Shown here: one piece after another, positions 46,837 through 56,345 of the stretch
Numbering within the stretch: position 1 is the stretch's first letter
Layout: each line of letters opens with the position of its first letter
Assembly (NCBI RefSeq): GCF_019242955.1
Contig: NZ_CP066129.1
Location: 1,674,001 to 1,738,000 of the forward strand
Direction: 5' to 3'
Length of the DNA: 64,000 bases
From: Morganella morganii
GTDB taxonomy: Bacteria > Pseudomonadota > Gammaproteobacteria > Enterobacterales > Enterobacteriaceae
Position numbers and translations under genes: made by a program
The notes under the pieces: generated by a model
What the model was told of the DNA's origin: nothing
The model's input: only the letters and a program-made list of their open reading frames with translations
The model's database searches: none

Positions 46837-47250
46837 ATGTGGAACATACACCCGACACGCAGCCGTTATACATTGCTGGCTCAGTATCTGTCGCCCCTGG
46901 ATGCCCGGATTGAGGCCGGTTTACTGCAATCGGAAGGGATTGAGGTGATGCTGCTGGATGAAAATATTGTCTGGAATAATCAGATGTATGCACAGGCGGT
47001 CGGCGGTGTAAAACTGCTGGTTAATCAGGATGAATTAACCCGTGCGCAGGATATTCTGGCGGATTATCATCATGGTGATTTCGGGATTGATGAGGACGGA
47101 GAACCGGTTGAGACAGGTCCGGAGCCGGCAGCGGAAAACAGCAAAGAAGATTATGTCAATATGGGGTTTGTATTCCTTATCTTTCTGACGCTCGGGCTGG
47201 CAATTCCGTTTAAGGCGCTGCACCATCGCCTGAAAAAGAAAACAAAGTAA
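46837..47250 (+). CDS. DUF2007-family protein with C-terminal membrane helix
   Basis: A 137-residue protein from the ATG at 46837, which has a strong AAGGAGG site. Residues about 10-70 fit DUF2007, a ferredoxin-like fold described as a putative signal-transducing domain (YLSPLDARIEAGLLQSEGIE, AVGGVKLLVNQDELTRAQDIL). A single membrane helix (FVFLIFLTLGLAIPF) and a basic tail end the protein. It is probably cotranscribed with the LysR gene, 10 bases upstream; the functional link is unknown. Confidence 0.75.
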   Translation: MWNIHPTRSRYTLLAQYLSPLDARIEAGLLQSEGIEVMLLDENIVWNNQMYAQAVGGVKLLVNQDELTRAQDILADYHHGDFGIDEDGEPVETGPEPAAENSKEDYVNMGFVFLIFLTLGLAIPFKALHHRLKKKTK

Positions 47251-47252
47251 AT

Positions 47253-47284
47253 GCCGGATGAGGGAAATATCCGCCATCCGGCAG
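47253..47284. terminator. Hairpin between convergent DUF2007 and adenine permease genes
   Basis: Stem TGCCGGATG / CATCCGGCA with a 14-base loop, between two converging genes. It lacks a T run, so it may be only a weak bidirectional terminator or a REP-like element. Confidence 0.5.
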
Positions 47285-47289
47285 AAACA

Positions 47290-48624
47290 TCAGTGATCGA
47301 CAAACACAAATTTCAGCACAAACAGCAGAGCAACCAGAATTACACACGGATTCAGCTCTTTCAGGCGTCCGGTGCCCAGCTTCATCACACAGTAAGAGAT
47401 AAAACCGAGTGCAATACCATCGGTGATTGAGAAGCTGAACGGCATCATAATTGCGGTGATAAAGGCGGGAACCGCATCTGTCAGGTCATCCCAGTTTACC
47501 CGCGCCAGGCTGGATGTCATTAATACCCCGACATAAACCAGCGCACCGGCAACCGCATAGGCAGGTACCATTCCGGCCAGCGGGGAGAGAAAAATCACCA
47601 GCAGGAACAGCAGCCCGACGACCACAGCTGTCAGCCCCGTCCGGCCGCCGACAGAAACCCCTGAGGTACTTTCAATATAGGCGGTGACCGACGATGTGCC
47701 GATAAAACCGCCGAGCACTGAACTGACACTGTCCACATACAACGCTTTCTGCATATTCGGGAACTTGCCGTCCTTGTCTGCCAGTCCGGCTTTATCGGTT
47801 ACCCCGATAAGAGTACCGGATGAGTCAAACAGGTTAACCAGCATAAACGAGAAGATTATACCCGACAGACCGATATTAAAGGCACCGGCCACATCCACCT
47901 TGCCCAGCACACTGGTGACATCCGGCGGCATGGAGAAAATACCGTTGTAGGTGACATCCCCCAGCAGCCAGCCAATCAGTGTGGTGACCACGATAGAGAT
48001 CAGCACCGCTGCGTGAATACGGCGTGATGCCAGAATCGTGATAATAAAAAAGCCCAGTGCACCGAGCCAGACGGAGTGGGAGGTCAGATCGCCCATGGAA
48101 ACCAGTGTGTCCGGGTTCGGAACGACCAGGCCGATATTCTTCAGTCCCATCATCGCGATAAACAGCCCGATACCACTGGTGATCCCCACCCGCAGACCAA
48201 GCGGGATATTGGCAATCATCCAGTAACGGATGCGGAACAGGGTCAGCAGCAGCATACCGAGCGCGCCCCAGAAGATAGCGCCCATCCCGATTTGCCAGGA
48301 GTAGCCCATGGCAGAAACCACGCCGAAAGCGAAAAAGGCGTTCAGGCCCATAGCCGGTGCGAGTGCAACCGGCAGATTTGCCAGACAGCCCATCAGAATA
48401 CAGCCGAATGCAGCAATCAGACAGGTGGTAACGAAGACTGCCTGAGTGTCCATCCCGGCAGCGCCGAGAATTTGCGGGTTAACAAAAATGATATACACCA
48501 TGGTAAGAAAGGTGGTTATACCGGCGATAACTTCAGTTCGTGCAGTCGTACCGTGTGCCTGTAAACGGAATAAACGTCCCAGCACACCTGTTTCCCGGAT
48601 GTTTTCCGGTGTGTGATTATCCAT
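47290..48624 (-). CDS. adeP: Adenine permease, NCS2/AzgA family
   Basis: A 444-residue purine permease of the AzgA branch of NCS2, with about 13 membrane segments. Family sequences include RTEVIAGITTFLTMVYIIFV, ALAPAMGLNAFFAFGVV, and GTSSVTAYIESTSGVSVGGRTG, close to E. coli PurP/AdeP (YieG) in length. It is divergent from adenine deaminase, 221 bases away, which supports adenine as the substrate. Confidence 0.85.
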   Translation of the reverse strand: MDNHTPENIRETGVLGRLFRLQAHGTTARTEVIAGITTFLTMVYIIFVNPQILGAAGMDTQAVFVTTCLIAAFGCILMGCLANLPVALAPAMGLNAFFAFGVVSAMGYSWQIGMGAIFWGALGMLLLTLFRIRYWMIANIPLGLRVGITSGIGLFIAMMGLKNIGLVVPNPDTLVSMGDLTSHSVWLGALGFFIITILASRRIHAAVLISIVVTTLIGWLLGDVTYNGIFSMPPDVTSVLGKVDVAGAFNIGLSGIIFSFMLVNLFDSSGTLIGVTDKAGLADKDGKFPNMQKALYVDSVSSVLGGFIGTSSVTAYIESTSGVSVGGRTGLTAVVVGLLFLLVIFLSPLAGMVPAYAVAGALVYVGVLMTSSLARVNWDDLTDAVPAFITAIMMPFSFSITDGIALGFISYCVMKLGTGRLKELNPCVILVALLFVLKFVFVDH

Positions 48625-48845
48625 TTTATGCTCCTGTCTCCCGGGGAAAAGATAACTGGTCTGATAAATGCATAATCAATGCCAGCATCGTAATGACTTT
48701 CCGTGAGAAACCGTAATCATCCGGTTATCCCGCAATAATTTGTAACAGTTGCGGCGGGGATCACCTTTATTCCGGTATGCCTCACAGGACAGAGAGAACA
48801 CCGTGAATCCGCATTATCAATGTGAGAGAAAAACAGGGGACAGTG

Positions 48846-50612
48846 ATGAACAGTGAGAAAAATAAGCACACCTGCACGCGCAGCCGTGAAGAAATGACAA
48901 CACTCCTTGCTGTAGCCCGCAGTGAGGTACCTGCGGATTATCGTATTGATAATGTCCGGATACTGGATCTGATTAACGGCGGGGAATTTCCGGGGCCGGT
49001 AGTGATAAGCGGGCGGGTGATTGCCGGTGTCGGCCCGGTGTATAAAGATGCCCCCGCACATCAGGTGGTTGACGGTAAAAATGCGGTGGTTGTACCCGGA
49101 TTTATCGACTCTCACCTGCACATTGAATCCGGCATGATGACCCCGGTTACGTTTGAAAGCGCCACACTGCCGCTGGGGGTTACGTCGATAGTGTGTGATC
49201 CGCATGAAATTGTGAATGTGATGGGGAAGGAGGGGATAGAGTGGTTTCTGCGCTGCGCGGAGCAGGCTCAGCAGAATCAGTTTGTTCAGGTCAGCTCCTG
49301 TGTGCCTGCATTGCCGGGCAGTGATGTGAACGGCGCGGATTTTCCGCTGACGGAGATGCTGCAATATAAAGATCATCCGCATGTGCTGGGGCTGGCGGAG
49401 ATGATGAATTTCCCGGCGGTGATTGCCGGTGAGGCAGAAACGCTGGATAAACTGGATGCATTCCGCGATATGACACTGGATGGCCACTGTCCGGTGGTCA
49501 CCGGAAAAGATCTTAACGGTTATATTGCCGGAGGGATAGAAAACTGCCATGAATCTCACCGCTATGAGGAAGGATTAGAAAAACTGGCACTGGGAATGAC
49601 ACTGATGATCCGCGAAGGCTCTGCAGCACGGAATCTGGATGCACTGGCACCGCTGCTCACGGCGATGAGCAGCCCGCAGTGTCTGTTATGCACAGATGAC
49701 CGCAACCCGTGGGAAATCATTCATGAAGGGCATATTAATGCGCTGGTGTATCGTCTGATCAATCAGCATCAGATTCCGGTGCATGTGGCTTACCGGGTCG
49801 CCAGCTGGTCTGCCGCACGGCATTTCGGACTGAAAAATCTGGGGCTGGTGGCACCGGGGAAACAGGCGGATCTGGTGCTGCTGAGGGATGAGAAAACGGT
49901 CGATATTCAGGCTGTTATGTGCGGTGGCCGCTGGGTGGATAAGGCGGCACTGTTGCGTGAGCGGGAGGCGAAACAGGCGGCATCACGTCCGCCGATGCAA
50001 AATACGGTCCGCCGTCAGGCGGTGACCGCACAATCTCTGGCTTTTGTACCGGAAACCGGCCGTGAGTATCGTGCCATCAGTGTGATCCCGAATGAGCTGA
50101 TCACCTGTGAGCAGCGTGTCAGCTGGGACGGACGCCGCTACGATTGTGATAATATCTGCTCACTTGCGGTGATTGAACGTTATGGCCGCCAGATACCGCC
50201 GGCAACCGCATTGCTGCATAATTTCGGTCTGATACGAGGGGCACTGGCATCAACGGTCAGTCACGACAGCCACAATATTGTGGTAGCCGGTATTGATCCG
50301 ATGGATATGGCGCTGGCGGTGAATCAGCTGATTGCCGGTGGCGGCGGGATGTGTGTGGTGGCTGACGGGCGGGTGCTGAGTCATGCGACATTGCCGATCG
50401 CCGGGCTGATGAGTGATAAAACGGCGGATGAGATCGCCGCTGAAATCGAATCCCTGAAAGCGGCCTGCCGCGACTGCGGAGTAATGCTGGACGAGCCGTT
50501 TATTCAGATGGCATTTCTGTCACTGCCGGTGATCCCGACGCTGAAACTTACCAGCCTCGGGTTATATGATGTGAATAAATTTGTTTTTACACACAGTGAG
50601 TTAACCGCATAA
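48846..50612 (+). CDS. ade: Adenine deaminase
   Basis: Adenine deaminase converts adenine to hypoxanthine and ammonia. From the ATG at 48846 it is 588 residues, exactly the E. coli Ade (YicP) length. The amidohydrolase metal-binding motif is in [17 protein letters not shown] (about residue 85), with further ligand motifs [11 protein letters not shown] and [11 protein letters not shown]. The C-terminal adenine-deaminase domain has [12 protein letters not shown] start 24 bases upstream is open. It works with the divergent permease to salvage adenine. Confidence 0.95.
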   Translation: MNSEKNKHTCTRSREEMTTLLAVARSEVPADYRIDNVRILDLINGGEFPGPVVISGRVIAGVGPVYKDAPAHQVVDGKNAVVVPGFIDSHLHIESGMMTPVTFESATLPLGVTSIVCDPHEIVNVMGKEGIEWFLRCAEQAQQNQFVQVSSCVPALPGSDVNGADFPLTEMLQYKDHPHVLGLAEMMNFPAVIAGEAETLDKLDAFRDMTLDGHCPVVTGKDLNGYIAGGIENCHESHRYEEGLEKLALGMTLMIREGSAARNLDALAPLLTAMSSPQCLLCTDDRNPWEIIHEGHINALVYRLINQHQIPVHVAYRVASWSAARHFGLKNLGLVAPGKQADLVLLRDEKTVDIQAVMCGGRWVDKAALLREREAKQAASRPPMQNTVRRQAVTAQSLAFVPETGREYRAISVIPNELITCEQRVSWDGRRYDCDNICSLAVIERYGRQIPPATALLHNFGLIRGALASTVSHDSHNIVVAGIDPMDMALAVNQLIAGGGGMCVVADGRVLSHATLPIAGLMSDKTADEIAAEIESLKAACRDCGVMLDEPFIQMAFLSLPVIPTLKLTSLGLYDVNKFVFTHSELTA

Positions 50613-50619
50613 ACGGAAA

Positions 50620-50648
50620 AAGGACAGAGACGGTCTGTCTCTGTCCTT
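50620..50648. terminator. Terminator between ade and the ABC importer
   Basis: Twelve-base-pair stem AAGGACAGAGAC / GTCTCTGTCCTT with a 5-base loop. On the minus strand it is followed by five T, so it terminates the ABC operon. On the plus strand there is no T run, though it can still fold. Confidence 0.8.
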
Positions 50649-50653
50649 ATGAA

Positions 50654-51376
50654 CTACAGCACGCGGCTGAGAAACGCGGCAGTACGCGGGTTTTGCGGGT
50701 GATTAAAGATCTGCTCCGGCGTACCGGACTCCTGAATGACCCCCTGATCGATAAAAAAGACGCGGTCTGCCACTTCGCGGGCAAAGTTCATCTCATGGGT
50801 CACAATCACCATGGTCATGCCTTCATGTGCCAGATTTTTCATCACATTCAGCACTTCGCCGACCAGCTCGGGATCGAGGGCAGAGGTGGGTTCATCAAAC
50901 AGCAGTACGGTCGGGTCCATTGCGAGGGCACGGGCGATGGCCACCCGCTGCTGTTGTCCGCCTGACAAACTCTCCGGCCAGGCATCAATTTTGTCCGGCA
51001 GACCGACTTTTTCCAGTAATTGTTCTGCTTTCAGCAGGGCATTGGCTTTTTTCAGTCCGGACACCATCAGCGGTGCCATCGTGATATTATCCAGCACGGT
51101 CATATGCGGAAACAGATTAAAGCGCTGGAATACCATGCCGGCATGTGCACGCATCCGGTTCAGGTCGGTTTTCGGGTCACACACATCGGTGCCGTTAACC
51201 ACGATTTCACCGGAGTCCGCCCGCTCCAGGGCATTCAGGCAGCGCAGAAAGGTACTCTTCCCGGAGCCGGACGGCCCTATCACACAGACAACTTCCTGCG
51301 GGCGGATATCACAGCTGATACCGCGCAGCACATGCGTGTTGCCGAACTTTTTCTGTAAATTTTTAACGTGAATCAC
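50654..51376 (-). CDS. Polar amino acid ABC importer, ATP-binding protein
   Basis: A 240-residue ABC ATPase of the GlnQ/HisP type. Walker A is GPSGSGKST (about residues 33-41), the signature [16 protein letters not shown], Walker B VLLFDEP, and the H-loop is in [16 protein letters not shown]. It overlaps the permease end by 14 bases. Its substrate follows that of the binding protein, a polar amino acid such as glutamine or a basic one; this cannot be fixed from sequence alone. Confidence 0.92.
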   Translation of the reverse strand: MIHVKNLQKKFGNTHVLRGISCDIRPQEVVCVIGPSGSGKSTFLRCLNALERADSGEIVVNGTDVCDPKTDLNRMRAHAGMVFQRFNLFPHMTVLDNITMAPLMVSGLKKANALLKAEQLLEKVGLPDKIDAWPESLSGGQQQRVAIARALAMDPTVLLFDEPTSALDPELVGEVLNVMKNLAHEGMTMVIVTHEMNFAREVADRVFFIDQGVIQESGTPEQIFNHPQNPRTAAFLSRVL

Positions 51377-52127
51377 TTCTGCTCAACCTTCTTTCGGTGT
51401 ATTGAACCAGCTGTGCCAGCAGGAATGTCAGCATCCAGTAAATAACGGAGATGACCAGGTACGGTTCCCAGTAAGTTGCATATGCACCGGACACTGTCCG
51501 TGCCGCATAGGCCAGGTCGGCAAGGCCGATAGCGGAAGCCAGGGAGGAATCTTTGACAATGGCGATGGCATTGTTTCCCAGCGGCGGCAGAATTCGGCGG
51601 AAAGCCTGCGGCAGGATCACCTTGCGCATGGTTTTTCCCCAGCTCATGCCCAGAGCACGGGAGGCTTCTGTCTGTCCGCGGTCAACGGACTGTATCCCGG
51701 CCCGGAAAATCTCGGAAACATACGCCCCGGCATTGAGTGTGATAGCAACAATACAGGAGAGAAATGCGCCATAGTCTGAACGCAGCATTCTGGCGGTATC
51801 TGAAGAGATAATCCCGCCAGTGACCATCAGCCCGTCACGCGGATTAATAAACAGCGGCACCAGTGCAAAGTGTACTACCATGATCTGTACAAACAGCGGC
51901 GTACCGCGGAATGCACTGACATAAAACCGTACCGGATACTGTACAAAGAACAACAACAGCCATTTCGCCGGACCGCGCTCTGCGCGGGCTGTCCGGCCGA
52001 GGCCGAGTGTCAGTCCCCACAGGGTCCCTAAGATGACGCAGATAATAGTACATTTAATCGTCATCAGTGCCCCTTCCATAAATAACGGGGCGTATTCTTC
52101 TATAATTTCCCAGCGGAAAGCTGACAT
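51363..52127 (-). CDS. Polar amino acid ABC importer, membrane permease
   Basis: A 254-residue permease of the HisM/GlnP family with about five membrane helices and the EAA-type loop ([20 protein letters not shown], then [14 protein letters not shown]). The ATG at 52127 has an AGGA site 8 bases before it. An open start further upstream would overlap a hairpin and is less likely. It sits between the binding-protein and ATPase genes. Confidence 0.9.
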   Translation of the reverse strand: MSAFRWEIIEEYAPLFMEGALMTIKCTIICVILGTLWGLTLGLGRTARAERGPAKWLLLFFVQYPVRFYVSAFRGTPLFVQIMVVHFALVPLFINPRDGLMVTGGIISSDTARMLRSDYGAFLSCIVAITLNAGAYVSEIFRAGIQSVDRGQTEASRALGMSWGKTMRKVILPQAFRRILPPLGNNAIAIVKDSSLASAIGLADLAYAARTVSGAYATYWEPYLVISVIYWMLTFLLAQLVQYTERRLSRSDSR

Positions 52128-52152
52128 AACATCCATCCTGAAAAAACAGTTC

Positions 52153-52175
52153 AAACCCGCCGCAGGAGCGGGTTT
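52153..52175 (-). terminator. Attenuating hairpin between binding-protein and permease genes
   Basis: Stem AAACCCGC / GCGGGTTT with a 7-base loop, 20 bases after the binding-protein stop. It is followed by a short T-rich stretch. Such intra-operon hairpins usually make binding protein more abundant than the membrane parts. Confidence 0.6.
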
Positions 52176-52195
52176 CTCATCAGATAAATAATAAA

Positions 52196-52963
52196 TTACT
52201 GCGCGGGCAGGGAAGGTACGTCGTTATCGAACCATTTCTGATAGATTTTGGCGTAAGTTCCGTCAGCAATGATTTTTGCCAGACCCCGGTTAATTTTTTC
52301 CTGTAATTCGGTATTACCTTTGGCGACGGCAATCCCGAAATACTGTTTTTCAAAATGATTATCGTAAATCAGTTTAAATTTCTTATCCGGGTGGGTTTTG
52401 ATATAAAACTTCACGACCCCGACATCGCCGACCGCCGCATCCACACCGTCCTCATATAATTCCTGTAACAGCAGCGGGGTATTATCGAACCGTTTGATAG
52501 CAGTACTGTTTTTACCGAGCACATCAGAAACCACAATATCTCCGGTGCTGGAGTTCACCACACCGACGTTATATTTGCTCAGTTCAGATAATGCGCTTAT
52601 CGGTGAGTTTTCATTCACCACAATAGCCTGTTCTGCCGGGAAATACGGGGCGGAGAAATCTACCATCTGCCTGCGTTTATCGGTGATGGTAATACCGGAA
52701 ATTAAAATATCGCGATCCCCGGCGGACAGTGTGGCGAAAATACCTTCCCACGGCGTGTTGATTAATTTGACATCAAAATCTTCGGCGGCAGCGACCGCTT
52801 TAATAATATCGATATCAAATCCTTCGAGTTGTTTTTCACTGTTCTCAAATTCAAACGGGCGATAAGTGCCGCCGGCACCAACCACATAAGTTTCTTTAGC
52901 CTGACTTACCCCGGTGAATGCTAATAGTGATAAACAGCCTGCAAAGACCAATTTCTTAAACAT
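52196..52963 (-). CDS. Polar amino acid ABC importer, substrate-binding protein
   Basis: A 255-residue periplasmic binding protein with signal peptide MFKKLVFAGCLSLLAFTGVSQ-A|KE. The mature part is a type-2 fold of the family-3 solute-binding kind: YRPFEFENSEKQLEGFDIDI, ITDKRRQMVDFSAPYF, and the Asp/Arg ligand sites typical for amino acids. Family members bind glutamine, arginine or histidine. First gene of the ABC operon. Confidence 0.92.
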   Translation of the reverse strand: MFKKLVFAGCLSLLAFTGVSQAKETYVVGAGGTYRPFEFENSEKQLEGFDIDIIKAVAAAEDFDVKLINTPWEGIFATLSAGDRDILISGITITDKRRQMVDFSAPYFPAEQAIVVNENSPISALSELSKYNVGVVNSSTGDIVVSDVLGKNSTAIKRFDNTPLLLQELYEDGVDAAVGDVGVVKFYIKTHPDKKFKLIYDNHFEKQYFGIAVAKGNTELQEKINRGLAKIIADGTYAKIYQKWFDNDVPSLPAQ

Positions 52964-53217
52964 GACAACCTCATTTTTATGCGTGATTTTTAATTAAAAA
53001 TACATAAATATTCATTTAATGGCAATAACTATTTAAAAATAAGCAAGGAGGCAGCAGATGATCAGCCTGCGGGACAGCGCAGGCAGAGTCTTATACGGGA
53101 AATTAAGAAAAACAGAGCGGATGTGGCGGAACGTGCGGCGGGACGTGACAATTTATACAGATTAATACCACCTTAATATCCGGCAGGCAGATCCGGATCA
53201 GAATACACCGGCTGATG

Positions 53218-53802
53218 TCAGCGGTGTGATGCGGTGCGGGTGAACCGCATCATCCCCCAATAACTGTTGTGTGTTTTTTCTGCCAGCTGCCAGCCGGATT
53301 GTTCCAGTGCGGGACGAAGTGCATGATTGATAATCCGGTGCGCCATGACCAGCACAGCACCGTGTTCCTGTGCATAGCCGGACAGGATGCCGGCGGCGTT
53401 TTGCGCCCGTTCACGCACCTGTGCCACGGAGGGAACGGATTTCCCGCCACCGGCCAGCCACAACAGGCGGAATGCCGTCACCCACCACATCGGCGGCAGT
53501 TTTACCGGCATCAGCAGTGCAGGTGAGAACAGCGGAAGTACGGCCTCATGCAGTTCGTCAACAATGGCGCAGGGGGTGATCCCGAGTGCGGCCAGTGATG
53601 CAGTGGTACGGAACAGCGGGCTGGCCACCGGGAAATAACGGGATAATTCCTCTGCGGACAAGGATAACGGCGGGGAGGATGGCGGAATAATGCCCCCCGC
53701 ATCATACTCTGCCAGCCAGGCATGCAGATCACGCAGTGCCAGCGGCGTTTTCTTATCCGGTACCGGTTCCCCGTGACGGATCAGCAGGATTTCCTGAATC
53801 AT
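53218..53802 (-). CDS. Histidine phosphatase superfamily protein
   Basis: A 194-residue protein of the phosphoglycerate-mutase-like histidine phosphatase family. The catalytic RHG motif is at LIRHGEP (His9, about residues 7-13). The second His is in VLVMAHRIINHALRP (about residue 155), although the usual acid residue and the TP/S spacing are not clear. Substrate unknown. It is divergent from the AAC(3)-like gene 66 bases away. Confidence 0.8.
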   Translation of the reverse strand: MIQEILLIRHGEPVPDKKTPLALRDLHAWLAEYDAGGIIPPSSPPLSLSAEELSRYFPVASPLFRTTASLAALGITPCAIVDELHEAVLPLFSPALLMPVKLPPMWWVTAFRLLWLAGGGKSVPSVAQVRERAQNAAGILSGYAQEHGAVLVMAHRIINHALRPALEQSGWQLAEKTHNSYWGMMRFTRTASHR

Positions 53803-53868
53803 GTTATTCCCTTAAATAATAAAAACAGCGGATTACCCGAATCAATAATATAAATACAAGGTGCTGAA

Positions 53869-54708
53869 ATGCAAAAAATGATTGCCGTTGGTGATGAATA
53901 TTACTGGTCACAGCCGGTGCTGGCAGAACAACTGCGGGTACTCGGTTTACAGCCTGGAGATGCAGTGATGGTACATGCTTCTCTGCGTGCCGCCGGGCCA
54001 TGTCTCAACGGCGCAGATGATCTTATTGATGCACTTTTACAGTGTACCGGTGAGAACGGCACACTGCTGTGTTATGTCAACTGGCTGGAAAATTATGAAG
54101 ACAGTACCGGAGATGACGGATGTGTCCCGGCGGCACTGAAACCGCTGATTACGCCGTTTGATGTGCGGACTTCCCGGGCAAATCCGGATCATGGTGTGTT
54201 TGCCGAATGTTTCCGTACCCGGCCAGGCGCGCTGCGCAGTGCGAATCCGGGGGCCTCTGTCGCGGCAATCGGTGCAAAAGCGGCATATTTTACGGAAAAT
54301 CATCCGCTGTGTTACGGGTATGGTGAGGATTCACCGTTTGCACGGCTGGTGGCTGAGGACGGTAAGGTTTTGATGCCGGGGGCGCCGGCGGATACCATGA
54401 GTCTGCTGCATCATGCGGAAAGCATTGCACCGCTGAGGAATAAACGCATCCGCCGCAAAGAGTTACCGCTGCGCCGGGCTGACGGCAGTACGGACTGGGT
54501 GATGAGTGAGGAGTTTGATACAGCGGACCCGGTGTGTGACTGTTTTCCGGAAGGCTATTTTGCACAGATTGTCGCGGATTTTTGTCAGCAGAATAACAAC
54601 GTGCGGCAGGGAAATGTTGGTAGTGCGGCGGCATTGCTGGTCAGTGCGCGGGAGATGCGGGATTTTGCGGTCAGCTGGATGATGGCGTATCAGCATAATT
54701 CGGGGTAA
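53869..54708 (+). CDS. Aminoglycoside N(3)-acetyltransferase family protein
   Basis: A 279-residue member of the AAC(3) family, which acetylates the 3-amino group of aminoglycosides. Family motifs seen are VMVHASLRAAGPCLNG, GTLLCYVNWLEN, NPDHGVFAECFRT, HPLCYGYGEDSPFARLV and GKVLMPGAPADTMSLLHHAE. The start has an AAGGTG site upstream. There are no mobile-element signs nearby, and base composition matches neighbours, so it is probably a long-resident chromosomal gene. Whether it confers resistance cannot be told from sequence. A strong terminator follows. Confidence 0.88.
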   Translation: MQKMIAVGDEYYWSQPVLAEQLRVLGLQPGDAVMVHASLRAAGPCLNGADDLIDALLQCTGENGTLLCYVNWLENYEDSTGDDGCVPAALKPLITPFDVRTSRANPDHGVFAECFRTRPGALRSANPGASVAAIGAKAAYFTENHPLCYGYGEDSPFARLVAEDGKVLMPGAPADTMSLLHHAESIAPLRNKRIRRKELPLRRADGSTDWVMSEEFDTADPVCDCFPEGYFAQIVADFCQQNNNVRQGNVGSAAALLVSAREMRDFAVSWMMAYQHNSG

Positions 54709-54714
54709 CCGGTG

Positions 54715-54746
54715 AACCGGTGCGGCGGATCACCGCACCGGTTTTC
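54715..54746 (+). terminator. Terminator after the AAC(3)-like gene
   Basis: Eleven-base-pair stem AACCGGTGCGG / CCGCACCGGTT with a 7-base loop and four T. Confidence 0.85.
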
Positions 54747-54751
54747 TGTTA

Positions 54752-55678
54752 TCAGGTATAAAAATATTTCAGCACATGGAAGAAGACCGGGGCGGCAAAG
54801 CAAAGGGAGTCCAGTCTGTCCATCATACCGCCGTGTCCCTCAATCATCGCACCGAAATCTTTGATCCCGCTGTCCCGCTTGATAGCGGACATACATAATC
54901 CGCCCGCAAAACCGGCCAGGCAAATCATCAGTGACAGCAGGAAGGCGGCCCACGGACTGAACGGCGTGGCCCACCACAACGCCATCCCGACCAGGCTGGC
55001 ACTGACGATCCCGCCGATAAAGCCCTCAACGGTTTTATTCGGGCTCAGTTTCGGCACAATCGGGTGCTTGCCGAACAGCTTGCCGAACACGTATTGCAGT
55101 ACATCGGAAATCTGAACCACGATCATCAGAAACAGCAGCAGATTGATATTATCCGTAAAACCCGGGATCGGCAGAACCAGCAGTGCAGGGGCATAACTGA
55201 GGCAGTAAACTGCAATCATCACACTCCACTGGATTTTTGCCATCCGCTCCAGGAAATGGCGGGTATCGCCGGAAAGCACCATCCGGGTCGGAATAAACAG
55301 GAAAGCATATACCGGGATAAAGACCGCCAGCAGGTTATACCACTGGATACCGACCAGTACATACTGCACCGGCAGGATGATAAAGAAGCACCAGAACAGC
55401 GCACCGTGGTCGGCGCGGTGTGTCGGTGTCAGCGTGATAAGCTCACGCAGTGCCAGCAGGGACATAAAGGCAAACAGCACCACCGAGCCGATTGGCCCGA
55501 TACTGATAGCGACTGCCGCAATGATACACATCAGCCACCAGGCACGGATGCGGGCATTGAGGTTGCTGATAACGGAGGTATTTCCCTTAATCTGTTTCAG
55601 GATCAGACCGATAACCGTTGCCACTGCCAGGAACCCGAACAGTCCGCTGAAGATCCAGAATAATTCATTATCTTTCAT
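54752..55678 (-). CDS. CdsA-type phosphatidate cytidylyltransferase
   Basis: A 308-residue membrane enzyme of the CDP-diglyceride synthetase family, which makes CDP-diacylglycerol from phosphatidate and CTP. It has about eight membrane segments. The family signature is present near the C-terminus: SAIKRDSGIKDFGAMIEGHG, then GMMDRLDS. It is closer to E. coli YnbB than to the housekeeping CdsA by context. It overlaps the upstream acyltransferase gene by 11 bases. Last gene of a three-gene phospholipid module. Confidence 0.9.
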   Translation of the reverse strand: MKDNELFWIFSGLFGFLAVATVIGLILKQIKGNTSVISNLNARIRAWWLMCIIAAVAISIGPIGSVVLFAFMSLLALRELITLTPTHRADHGALFWCFFIILPVQYVLVGIQWYNLLAVFIPVYAFLFIPTRMVLSGDTRHFLERMAKIQWSVMIAVYCLSYAPALLVLPIPGFTDNINLLLFLMIVVQISDVLQYVFGKLFGKHPIVPKLSPNKTVEGFIGGIVSASLVGMALWWATPFSPWAAFLLSLMICLAGFAGGLCMSAIKRDSGIKDFGAMIEGHGGMMDRLDSLCFAAPVFFHVLKYFYT

Positions 55679-56345
55679 GATGTATTGCCTCTAACGCCAG
55701 GCGGGTCCGTACTAAAAAGTCCGCTTTGCTCTCTTCTTCTCCGGCCGGTTCAGCCGGGGCACCGAATGTGGCAGTGCAGATCACCGGCACAACCAGCCGC
55801 GAGCCTTTCGGCAGTACACGGTTGAGATTTTCCAGATACACCGGCACCAGTACGGCGTCCGGATTATTACGTGATAAATGCCAGAGTCCGGCTTTGAAAT
55901 CCTGAATTTTTTCACCGTCGCCGCGCGTGCCCTCGGGGAACAAAATCAGGGAATCCCCGCTGTTGAGGACGTTTTGCATCACGTCCAGCGGATTTTCAGC
56001 CGGGGTGGCATTCTGCTGCTCATTGTCAGCGGCCGGTTCAATTTTTTTACCGCGGGCGATCAGCACCGCACCGAATATGCGTTTGGCAATATAACGGCGG
56101 AACCGGGTTTTATCCCAGTAATCCTGAGCGGCGACCGGATGAACATGTTTGCGTGCGGCGTTGCTCAGGCAGGACCAGATCACCAGCCCGTCGAGATGAC
56201 TGGAGTGGTTGGCGTAATAAATACAGGGTTTGCCTTCCGGCAGCGGAGCGTTCTGCTTTGCACGGATGCCGGTCAGAAACCGGCATACCGACACCAGCAG
56301 CGCCGAGACAATTTTTTGATCCGGTGAAAACGTTTTACGGGTCAT
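55668..56345 (-). CDS. PlsC-type lysophospholipid acyltransferase
   Basis: A 225-residue acyltransferase of the 1-acyl-glycerol-3-phosphate (PlsC) family. The catalytic HX4D motif is in YANHSSHLDG (about residue 47). The second conserved motif is FPEGTRGDG. It overlaps the CDP-alcohol transferase gene by four bases (ATGA) and the cytidylyltransferase by 11, indicating translational coupling. It would make the phosphatidate used by its neighbour. Confidence 0.9.
   Translation of the reverse strand: MTRKTFSPDQKIVSALLVSVCRFLTGIRAKQNAPLPEGKPCIYYANHSSHLDGLVIWSCLSNAARKHVHPVAAQDYWDKTRFRRYIAKRIFGAVLIARGKKIEPAADNEQQNATPAENPLDVMQNVLNSGDSLILFPEGTRGDGEKIQDFKAGLWHLSRNNPDAVLVPVYLENLNRVLPKGSRLVVPVICTATFGAPAEPAGEEESKADFLVRTRLALEAIHHER

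Noticed and set aside
48717-49559. 280-codon open frame opposite the start of ade
   Set aside because: Antisense to a well-conserved gene; His/Arg-rich with no family features.
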